NCBI RefSeq assembly: GCF_002042975.1
Contig: NW_018149967.1
Coordinates: 1,466,341 to 1,530,340 of the forward strand
Origin: Orbicella faveolata
Lineage: Eukaryota > Cnidaria > Anthozoa > Scleractinia > Merulinidae
Length of the DNA stretch: 64,000 bases
Direction: 5' to 3'
Shown: piece by piece, positions 48,401 through 60,400 of the stretch
Numbering within the stretch: position 1 is the stretch's first letter
Layout: every line of letters begins with the position of its first letter
Position numbers and translations under genes: made by a program
Notes under the pieces: generated by a model
Database searches by the model: none
What the model was told of the DNA's origin: nothing
Seen by the model: only the letters and a program-made list of their open reading frames with translations

Positions 48401-51400
48401 ATATTGGCAGTTACCCGGTAAACACGATAGTCAATAGAAGCACCAAGTAACAACTGATCGCACACTCAATGCATCTCTTCCAAGCTAGGATCTCTTTCAA
48501 GCTATGTTGATCAATGTAACATTTTTAGGAATAATCTTGCATTTATCTGCAGAGAAGAAAAGTTGAGCATGTAACACAAGATGTTTACTTGTGGCACACA
48601 TCATGATATAATTTGAGTTCACAAACCTGCGACATGGCATATCCCATAAAGTCCACATTGAACCAAACCATCAAATACTTGTAAAAGGTCTCTGGGCGGA
48701 TAATTCCTTCATCATCAACCAACCTTACACTACGAACCTGTTGATTGACAAGGAGTAAACTAATTGAGTCTCGTAGTTTTTATTACTCCCGTGCCACACA
48801 GTTCTGAAAGTAATGAGGGTCCTTATTTACTAAGCCATCTTTTTCTATGGCTACTTTAGGGAAGTAATCACTTCCCAAAGTTCATGGTAGAATAAATTTG
48901 CAAAACAGGGCGTTCTGGCATGAAGGAAGATAGTTAAACCTCCTCAAAACACTAAACTCACTTTAACAATAAGCCAAGTGTAAGTCCGAAATCTAGTCAG
49001 CTGGCATGACTGAGATGTCAAATGTTGCCAGCTGCTGGCTGGCAACAGCAGCTACTCTCCTGAACTATTCACTAGATTCTTTAAAAAATTTAGAGGCGGC
49101 AAAATCAACTGCCTAATCCAGCCATAGTGCCACCTACAGTTTCACAACTTTGTGAAAACCCTACTTAGACCTTAGCCTTAAGTGAAAAATGCAACCTTTC
49201 AGTACAATTTAGTTTTCAAACCATACTATGGATCTGTTGATTGTCTCTTTTTCTCCAGTCTGTGCTAACAGCTTGTAGGCCATCACACCATTATCAGATG
49301 CATTTTTCTGCCACCCATCATATGAAATTCTCCCCTCAGCCCAGTCTCTGTCAAATGCCTTTTGCAGCTCTGAAACAATAAGCATTACTTTTACACAATG
49401 TTACAGTTACTGTAATAGATTCAATCAACCATTACACTCCCAACTCTGAAAATTCTCATTACACTGAATAGCTCTACCAGTCCACATGTTTTTTTTTTTA
49501 CCCTGTCACTGGTACATGTGTTTCTAATTTTATCAACATGGTGGTTTTGTTCCAAATATTTTGCTCACTCTACCAAAGACTGATTACTTGCATACATGTA
49601 TATGTCAGATACATGTATAACAAACCAGAGATATACATAATGTGGACGATATCATTGGATACCTTTAACCAGTTCTCTAGGTGAAAAGTGCTTTCCAACC
49701 CTCCACATGCAGACTGTACGACAATACATTTTATGCCTGAGTATATGATGCAATTAATGCACATCTGTAACATACCTATAAGCCAGTCCCTGAAATACAT
49801 CAACCAGAAAGGTGGCAATTCCCCCTCAGGTGTTTTGATTATGTTGGGAATCTGCAAGTTAGATTAGAATCAAGCTTAAAACAAGTTACAAGTTCACTTT
49901 ACTTCAGTTACACAGCACACAAGAGATGAGGTGCTCATACAGTTTCTGGACTGGACTTCAGTGTCATTCTGGTGTGTTCTTGGGCAATGCACTTCGCACT
50001 GGGTACACAGAATTGTTACTTTAACAATAACTTGGGTGAGGGCAATCAGTGAAGGTACAGATGTCTCACTAATGGGAGGTTAATAAATACCTTGCAGTAT
50101 TTCACACTTCAGAGTGAAGCACCTACTAGGTTTCTATTAGAAGAAATGAGTCTGTACTGTTAAAGGGAATCTGTATGTTGAGATCAGGGCTTTACCTTCT
50201 TGAATGTATCATGAAACTTGTACAAGAGCTCCTGTCCATTAGGATAGTCATAGCCTCCTTTGGTCACGACAGCCATCGGGTAAAAAGAGAAGTATTTTGA
50301 TTGTGCTTTGACAAACTCGTGTTCTGGACTTGTTCGTGGGACTACATCAGTTAGGTCCAAACCTTCTTCCACTTTCATACAGCCATAGACACCAGCAGCA
50401 AACAGACATGCAAACATGAATAAGACTGAAATCTGAAAGAAAAAGAAAAAACAACAATTAAGTGAAATAAATTACATCTTGAGTACATGTAGTTCTGGAA
50501 TTGCCACTGTGTTAAACATATTTTCAGTGACAGAAAGGATAAGCAGCCCACATGTATTCTAAGCAGTTCATATCTGTTACACCCTTACCGCACTAACCTA
50601 ATATAGCATGTGCTTTGAATTCAATATTATACATGTATCTACAGTAAACAGTAAAGATCCTGCTATTTTCCATTGTAGCTCAGGATATCATTTTCTACTC
50701 TGACTAGCAGTAAATAACATCAAGCTATAATTGAAAAGGATTTTGCTTTTAAATCCAGATTAATCAGTGACCAACGATATTTAACAACCCTTGCCTGATG
50801 AATAATTTGAATATCAAATTTAGCAGTCATATTTGTCACCTTGACTGGCATTTTTTGCAACCACGGACCATAGTAATGTCTTGCAAAGTATGACAGCGAG
50901 AGGAATCGTAGCTTCTTCTTCAGTGAACTCCACCGACTATTACACTCGCAGTCCGAGTCTTGCATGCTTTGTGATGTAGAAACCCCACTCATTGAGTCCA
51001 GGCCTGGCGATGATCTCGAGTGTGAACTTGACGATCTCAAGGAGGAACGTTCAGCCATGGCCACGGCAGAAGTTTCTCCATTTGACGCAGCATTAGCTGA
51101 TACATGAAATTGCACATTTCTTGGGGGTTGCGTTCGCATGTTGCTTTCCCCTCTGGGAGATAAAACTACAGCATTTTCATTGATGACTGTATCCCTTGCA
51201 TGGCTCTTGTACGCATATCTTTTACTTCTTTGCTCAGGGATGCCTTCTGAGCAAGTACAATGACTGTAGTCACTCCCACTTTGTTCAGGGAAAATTTTTA
51301 ATGATCTACTTGTTCCTTGACTTTGATAAGGAGGTCTTGAGTAACAGTCTCGGCTGCTTCGCTGCTCTCTGTCTACTGACCCAGCAAACTGAACTTGCAC

Positions 51401-54400
51401 AACGTTCGCTGAAGCTCCTGCCCTAGCTTTTGTAGTTCCCATTCCATTGTTACTGCAGATGTTACCCATCGCCGCTAGTTCAATGTCACCTGATTCCGCC
51501 ATTTTCCTGGAACTCATCCTTTTGAAACGTGGCCACTCTGTCATTGGGGTGGCTCCCAGCTCTGCTGACGCAGACGCCTGGACTCTCACCATACTCGGCA
51601 AATGTATTGTCTGTGAAGCTGCTGCCTGGACACTTCCGGGGAGAATAACAGTGCCACTGAGACCCTGAAGAACAGGGGTTTCAGACAGAGAGTTGCAAGA
51701 ACGTTGGTATCGGTAGTGTAGAAGACCACTGTCATTTACCGATGTGCTTGGTGTAATCGAAATGCTGTGAGGTTCAGAACTCCTGCAAGAGAAAAACCAA
51801 CAGTTAAAATACTTGAAAGGAAGTTTCACATTTATTACCCTGCTACTAATGAAAGGGCATGTACATTTTTTTGACTGCACTAACAGGATACCAAAACAAA
51901 ACCATCACTTGTGGAAAATAAATTGCTGCTTCTAAGAGATCAATGAAACGTTAATTCATCACTGAAGTTGTAAAGGAGCATGGTTTACTAACAGTTTCAG
52001 ATCAGTCAAATTTCAGCGAACACACACTAACCTTTCACAACAGCAAAGAAGGTCATATTTGCCACTTCTCCTTCTGTTTTTGTCAATTACAATCATTGCA
52101 GGGAAGATCACAATTACAGCAAGAAAATTGAACACAACAACAATAGCTGCCTGCAAAGAAGAAAACAACAATATTGAATACAAAAAAAATAGGTATTGTA
52201 GGTCTCAGAATCTTTGATCTAAGAGTAATTTCATGCCTCAAAAGAGGACATTTTTGTGAAATCTTGAGCATGTACTCAGTTTGTCACTAGTCTGTCTACG
52301 GACCCTCCATTTTGTCTTGAGTTTGTTGATATCACAAGCATAGTGAAACATTAACCCAGCACATGGGATACATGCCCTAGGCAGTGGGGCTGGGAAAAGA
52401 TTTTGCGCCCACTTCTCGACTGTTCTCCCCCTCTGTGCTCGCACGCCAAGAAAAATAACTCATAGCAAAAGATAAACATCTTCTGTGGATAGACTAATGT
52501 CACAAGTTATGGGCCAGAAAAAATGTTCATCAAAAAAATCACCAGGAAATCAGTTTGCTATAAATGTTATTTTAACCAAAGTCTATCGGGTTAAATGTTC
52601 ATCACAAAAACACCAGAAAATCAGATGGCCTATGTTATTTTAACCAAAGTTTACAGGCTTATAACTTCATCATTATGATCACCGTCAATAACAATATCCA
52701 GTGCTTTAATCCAATTTGCACAAACCTGTAAAGAAAATGACCTCAAGGCTGGTATGGGTATCAGTGCTGCCATGAAGAATGCAAACATGTTATTGAATGA
52801 CGTCAAGAACACGCTGACTCCTGTGCTGGCAAGACAGTATACTGCTGGGTCCTAAAATAAAAAGCAAAATTACAGATTTTTAAATTGTTGCATTGCATAC
52901 TTTTAACTAAAATGTCTAAGAGTGCAGAAATACTCATCACTTGACAGTGGTATTATTATTTTTCTTGTCATGAACAGATTATTTTATTAGTGAAATTATT
53001 TTTCTGGAAAGGATCTATTAATGTACGAATCACCATGGGAATTCAGAATTTCAAAACACTACAAAGAGATTTACGGCTAAAAGACTTTTGGTATGCATTA
53101 TTAAGAAGAATACAACATGGTACAACTCTTTAAACTCTAAAATAATAATTATGAGGTAGAAGATACAATACAGACACGGAATGAAAATTATTAAGGGAGC
53201 TACTTTACGGTTTGTGCATCTTCAAAAGTTCAGCCTAAATTTTTCAGGTTTGTTGTTTGTAATCCATGTTTATCTTCTCCATCCTTAACCATCCTTGTTC
53301 CTTCATAATTTATTATAATATTTTTGGTGTTTCGTTATGTTAGTAAAGTACTATTTTCAGGTTCTCTTCAATTTTAAGGTAATTTTGTACATGCCCAAAA
53401 TAACTCAAAATACCGTGACTGAGCTCCTTAATCTCTAAACATACCGTGGGAGGTTCCAAATCAGAAGAAATAATATTGTTCTTTACAATGTTACGAGCTT
53501 ACCAGTAATCTAAATAAAGCTCTCACGGTCTCAGAAGGGGATTATCTTCAAGGGGCTTTCCTTGTCTGGGATACTTTTTTTTTTCTTTTTTTTTGGATGG
53601 GGGGGGGGAAGTCTTACATGTACTTTTGGTTACTTAAGGGTTGAACCATTTGACTTTTGAGGGGAGGGGAGGGTGATTGGGTATAGGCATGAATTTTTTT
53701 ATAACCCTTTTCTTCTCTAGGAATTTTCTTTCTCGTTACATGTGCATGCATGATATTTTTCTCCAACTGTAACATGCTTTATAGCAGTTCACTGAAAGTG
53801 TGAGAAAGTTCTGGCAGTGGTTGTGTCCATGAAGATTTTTTGGTAACCATTATGCTGGAAGAATATTGTTTTTTTCTCAAAATCCGCCCCGCCACACAAA
53901 AGTCAAACAAAGCATCCCTTAGTTAAGGCATTACTATAATCATAGACATTGTAATTCACAAATTGCATGTACCTTGTTCTTATCTCTTGCCGATGAGTAT
54001 GTGTGCGCCAGGAGGAACATATCATCAACACCCAAGCCCAGTGCAAGGAAAGGCAAAATCTGCAAGAAATAAACAGCAGTTCAAAAAAAGTAGCAAATAT
54101 ATATAACAATTAAGAAAAAAGAATCATGTTCCATGTTTCTATTGAGTTAAAGAAACACTAGAGGAAGTTTGGGAGAATGAGAAATGCTGTGGGGACACAA
54201 GCCAACAGGCAAGTGTTTCCACAGCTTTTTCAAGTTCTCTCCAACTTTCTCAAGTTTGAACTCAGTGCATGCTTCATCCAAAATCCAAATTTCATCATCC
54301 AGTTAGCCACTGCTACTTACGTGTAATCTGTCTCCACCTCATCCAAGCCAATTTTTAAACAAGCTTATCAACAGTGTCTCCTCACAATATTTTATTACTA

Positions 54401-57400
54401 CTTCTCCAACTATTTTAATTAATAATTCATCAAGTTTAAACAAAGGAAATCATGACTGTGACGGTGTTTGGATAACGGATCTTAATTAGCATAGATTTTT
54501 ACAATTTTATTTCTCTATTTTAGTCTTAGTTTAGTTTCAATTGAGAAGATATATCAAGTAATACTCAAGACAGTGTTTGACCACATTTTCAAACACCTTG
54601 AAGTTCATCAAAAATACCCTGCCATACAAGGCTGTGGTCTAAGAAAAATTACGAGGAGCCTGGGCAAAGGTTCCTAACCATGAAATCCTGGATGCCCAGC
54701 ACTTGAGTTTTGTAAGAAGAAAGTAAGTTTATCCAGTCACACAAAGGTAAAAGTTGGAGCATGCCTGTGGCACCTGGGCNNNNNNNNNNNNNNNNNNNNN
54801 NNNNNNNNNNNNNNNNNNNNNNNNNNNNNNNNNNNNNNNNNNNNNNNNNNNNNNNNNNNNNNNNNNNNNNNNNNNNNNNNNNNNNNNNNNNNNNNNNNNN
54901 NNNNNNNNNNNNNNNNNNNNNNNNNNNNNNNNNNNNNNNNNNNNNNNNNNNNNNNNNNNNNNNNNNNNNNNNNNNNNNNNNNNNNNNNNNNNNNNNNNNN
55001 NNNNNNNNNNNNNNNNNNNNNNNNNNNNNNNNNNNNNNNNNNNNNNNNNNNNNNNNNNNNNNNNNNNNNNNNNNNNNNNNNNNNNNNNNNNNNNNNNNNN
55101 NNNNNNNNNNNNNNNNNNNNNNNNNNNNNNNNNNNNNNNNNNNNNNNNNNNNNNNNNNNNNNNNNNNNNNNNNNNNNNNGCGATAGCCAAGTGCGACTCT
55201 AACTTCTTGAGTGCTTAGCAACCTTCCGTGTGCATCCATAACTCAATAGTGCACGCTATGGCGTTTACCATTTGTTAAATTTATGCCTTTGCAATGCAGT
55301 CACTGTGTATAGTGATTATACACGGTGACTGTGTCGCAAAGGCATATACATTGTATATCACTTTGAGGTAAATGTACCCATTCACCATTCACCATTCACT
55401 TGACTTTTCACCATAGATGAATTTTTGCCGTTAAAACATGCTAACATCAGTGGATGGTGTTTGATGTCACAATATGCTTAGCAATAGGCCATTTCCACGT
55501 AGCCTTTCGCCTCTGTACCAAAACAAGTCTTGATGCGAAACCAATCAATCCATACCAAAATGTGACCCACCTACACATAAATTTTCATGCAAATCAACCT
55601 CATTTTCATATAAAAGGTTTTGCACAAGGACTCATTTTGAAACAGAGGCACAAGGTAACTCGGAAATAGCCTAGTATTCTTTGTGAGATACAAAGTACAC
55701 GTAGCCTTCAAATAAAATTGAAACCTTACTGGGGTAAACGAGCACTTCAGACACACTCTAAGAAACAGTCATTATCAATGGTGGCTAAGATTGAGGAAAT
55801 ATTGTTTGCAGAAACAAACGGCTTCCTTTGTTTTGGCTTTAAGAAAAGAAAGCTGCCACAAAAGTCCAGGCTTTTTGCATACATCACTTCTTGAAAACAA
55901 AGCACAACCCAGGAAAAAAAACCTCAGAGCAATGTTTCTCAAGTAAAACAAAGTCAATATGCCAAAATTCAGTTACCTTTGAACTCTACCAAAAATGGCC
56001 AAAAAAAATCTAGTGAGCGTTCTTGCCCATGGCCTTTCAATTGAGATGGATAAAGAGAGTCAAGGAAATCATCAATATCTGTCATTTCATTATCTTACCA
56101 TCAGAACATATCCAATTGCTACTTTTGAATAGCTTGTTTGAGAAAACTCCTTCAAAAGATCATTGAATGATGTGGAGGAGAATGCCAACACTGTTGAATC
56201 TTCTTTGCTTTGATCAACTGAGTTAATGATCTGCAAGAGGAATTGTCACTTTAAGAGCAGAGCAACAGTAGATAATTAAAACAAGTTATGACTTTGAGAC
56301 TATTGTATTTGTTATATTAAACTCTTCAGGTCTCCACAGCGACAAGTCTAATTTAGGACTTTGCCTTTGTTCCTGCAGTGATAAGACTCTTCTGTCTACT
56401 CCAGCGGCAAACTGCACTACACCTGGGACTAAAGATTCGCCCATTTCAGTCCACGCTTATAAAACAAGCGCTACCTTAGATTTTTATCCAAAAAGGGATA
56501 GGAGCCATGCTGTTTAAGAAAATTTCAAATGGTTATGACATTAATTTCAACAGTTCTAATAGATCTTAGTTTTTTGCATAATGTTTTAAACACATTTCAA
56601 TGATCAATAATTTTTAAGATCTTTGCTGTAGTAAGCTAGTTAATTTAATTTAAAGTGTTTTGATGTCTAATGTTACATATATCATTAGCACTATACATAA
56701 TTACATGTCATTGTTATCATTATCATTCATCTTACCTTGGTGAACTTGCGCTTCCATGCCTCTAAAACTTGCGTTGCTTCATCTTCAGTCCACTCCATGT
56801 GGTTCACTTTTGCTTGGTTATACCAATGAGTATAGAGCTGCTGCCTCCCCATCAACATGATTATGCTCTGATATGCATCAGCCCTAGACAACGTACATAA
56901 AAGAAAACAAAACACAAATTAAATCGAATACTGGCTAACAGACACTATCCTCTTAGTAAGCAGATATGATTTTTGGTTCACTGCCATTTGATTTGATTTG
57001 TCATTGCAGGGTTGAAAATACAGTTGAACCTTTATTAAATGGCCACCCCTATTAGGTGGCCAGTAATCAACGTCTCAATGAGGGCTTTTCTGTTGTTTTA
57101 ACCTCTATTAAACAGCCAGCCCCTTTTGAGCGGCCACTATTAATTTCCCTGAGGGTGGCCATTTAATAGGGGGTGAACTGTAGCCCTCATCTACATGTAG
57201 AAGCACAACCACGAGAAAGCTCGTCTGCTAAGAACAGAAACTCACTTTAGCTAATAGATAACAGGGGGAATGCCATAAATCATGCCTGTACTTAAGACCT
57301 TCCCACTTGTCGATGCCTTCCGTACCCAAGCCAATAGAGTTACTTATTATCGACTTTGTTAGATTTACACTCAAATAAGATTCCGACCTACAATAAATCT

Positions 57401-60400
57401 GTTATCTAAACTGCATCAATCTTATTTTCACCCTGTCATGAACTGCAAATCTTCAGGTTTATCAACATTGCACCACTGTCATGACAGAAGTGTGTCATTA
57501 CTTTGATTAGTTTTCTCCATCCAACAAGTAGATTATCCATTATGTCCAGAAACAAACCTCACCTTCTAATAATATTGCTTCTGTTCTTGACAGTTCCTCC
57601 CACAATAAGTTCTTCCGGCCAGTCCATATATTTGGTAGCAAACCCCTTGCAGCCACCCGTCAATTCCACACCTATGTCGGGTTTCTGCAAAAAAGGAAAA
57701 AAGAGATTTATATGCACTGCAGACAACCTCTTGAAGTCTTTACTTCCCATTTCTCATTCCTTTTACCTCCTACATTTCCTCTAGTGGTTCCTACTGCTTT
57801 GAGATTTTTCTACAAGAAAGTAATTACTACCCAATGTTGAAAAACATTCACTCTCTGGTTTCTGCCACCTTGAGATTTCCACTCTCAACTATCTCTTCTT
57901 CCAGCTTCTGAAGGATTCACGTACCCCTCTGCACAATTCACACCAGTGCAGGGTTTCTCTTCACCGATTCTGTTGGTGGCCAAGATTGCCATACCCTTCT
58001 AAGACAAATGTTTGACTGGCTCCTTGAAGAGAACTGGCATAATTACCTTCTTGGTCTTGTAATTTGGTGCAGTTGTTGGACAGTCAGGGTCATATGGATC
58101 AAGACAAGGTTTCATCACATAGCCGCTGTTGATTCCAGCCTTAAAATCAATCAATAATTAAGAAATAGATCATTGACAAAAAAGTATGAAGATCATTCTT
58201 ATAATCTACAGTGTGAGACAGCGTGGCCGAGCGGTCGAGTGGTCAGGGTGCCGGTCTTTAAACCGGAGGACATGGCCACTTAGCTGGAGTTGTTTCTCTG
58301 TAGACCCTAGTTTAACTCCTCAGTCATGCTTGTAAATGACAAACTGGTCTGCCTCCTGCCAGTTGGGATTTTCAAGCCTATTATGTTTACTTGATATATT
58401 TGTTTCTCTCAGTTTAAATGGCATGCCTGTGAACTACCTAGGTGTAGCTAAGTGCATTGACCACTATAAACAACAACATTTGAACATTCATTTCAACACA
58501 TGACAACTAAGTAAGGGAGATATATATATACGAAAAGAACCCTTCATATGTACAGGTTTTAGTAACCTTGAACACATGCAACACAAATATGAGCCAAGAG
58601 CTGAACTGCAAGTTAGGGAAATGGTCACAGACAATGTAAACAATTTATTTACCTCATTCAGAAGTCCCATCAGTTTCTCATAATCTCTTGGAAGCATATA
58701 CTGCTCCATTAATTGTACTTTTTCCTTCGGATTCATGCTTATCCATTTCAAATTGCCAATAGGATCATCATGATCATCCGACCTAAAACATGAAAGATAT
58801 TACATTGGCCAGAACTGTATAGAAAAGTGGTACAACCAAAATACAGTTTGCAGTCAGATATTCAGTGACTCCAAGCCAGTAAAGATGTGTCAGTACTGTA
58901 TGCAACTACCTACATAACATTGTGTAGAAATGACATTTTAGGTGCTCATCTATAGGGCCCATTTGGCTAAAATTAATAAGAACTACTGTACACTACAGTG
59001 TATTGAAATTGCAGGCACTTAACAAGAGTTACCAATAATTAATTATTAAAATATTAAGTTATTCATAATTATTATTAATCAGTTGTGAACAATATTACAT
59101 GGATGTCCAGTGTCTTTTTTAAAATTAGAAGAAGGAAAACTGCACTGTCCAACTTCTGCTAACTGCATGTAAAATTTTCATCTCACGTCAACAAATTACA
59201 ACACATTGCGTACCCAAAGGTTACTTTGTTGTGTGGTCCGAGTGGCTTTGCTCCTTCCCAGAAGCAATCCAAAGGACTTATCATGACACACGGCATAAGT
59301 TGCGGAAGGACCTACAATATAATAGAGAGATTTAGCCAAGCCTACAAGGGAAGCTCCAGCGGGGTAATTCAAAGCCTGATTGAGCTAACCCAGGATGAGC
59401 AAGAAATTTGATTTGAGTTCTGTAGCTTTGCGGAGAGGTTCTCTGTTTGTATTGTTTGGCTTTCTCTTTTGAGTTTGAATAACCTCAAACTGCACAAAAC
59501 ATAAGCTCATTGAACTTGTTAACTTTTAATCCTGGGTTAGCCTTAACCGGTTCTGATTACAACAAAATAGCCTCGGTTGAGCCCACGATCCAATCAAAAC
59601 CCACTACTTGGTCAGCAGTCAACTTCAAAAAAACACTTGACCTCGATGAGCAATAAACTTGAGCCCCTTTGGGCCACCAGAACTTTGCGAACAACATGAA
59701 TGATCCAGTCCATTGTCAAAAAAATACCAGTCTACTTGTACACAGTACCTAAGAAATATGCCAGTCAATAGATTTTGATGGTAAAACATTTAGACACATG
59801 CTGTTGAACATTTTAATTTGGCTCTCAAAACATTAATAATTATGTTTTTTGAATCAGGAATTCGACATGAATTTGAATTCTTCTGAACTTACGGTATCCA
59901 ACCCAATATTATCATCCATAGGAGGAAGATCGAGAGTGTAGCAAATATCCTTTAATGTCCAGGTTCTGCAGGAAACAAAACAACACCAGTACATATTATT
60001 TATATCAATGTGCCATGGAAAATACAGCCAATCAGAATAGGGGAAAGCCATTGTATATTTGATGGTATTATACCCAAACTTCCCATCAAGCACCATGAGC
60101 ATGTCCCCTTGATTCTGTTGGCCACGCTATTTTATATGGCATGGTATAAAATTAATAGAAAGGTGAGTGTGTATACCAAGAAAATAAAACTGACAAGTGG
60201 GATATTCCATGGTATGCCGCTCAAAAGTGTTGCATAACTAGTGTATACACATACATCTATAAAGGTCGCAATGACCAATAATTGTTCATTGCGACTGATT
60301 TACAAACCCAAGTTTGCTAATAGGGCATGACTGATGAACACAATTGTTTATGTTTCCATAACGTTTTGCACCATGACTTTGTTTTGTTTATATAATAGGA

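Larger units (their letters stand above)
46591..52554. repeat. 5964-bp tandem repeat, copy II
   Basis: Second copy; after its end at GAAATCAG the sequence continues into TTTGCTATAAATG and gene B exon 12, so this copy is contiguous with the 5' part of the gene. Confidence 0.92.
55703..57079. repeat. Segment duplicated at 62624..64000, in-place copy
   Basis: Gene B exons 9 and 8 with introns, in the expected order. Offset 6921 to the second copy; at least two substitutions seen (near 56610 and 56638). Confidence 0.9.

Noticed and set aside
54649-55239. Long open frames through the gap region
   Set aside because: Made of N; no information.
58218-58300. Functional tRNA-Leu or tRNA-Ser gene
   Set aside because: Only the 5' half looks like tRNA; no proper B box or matching acceptor 3' strand; the body is SINE-like.
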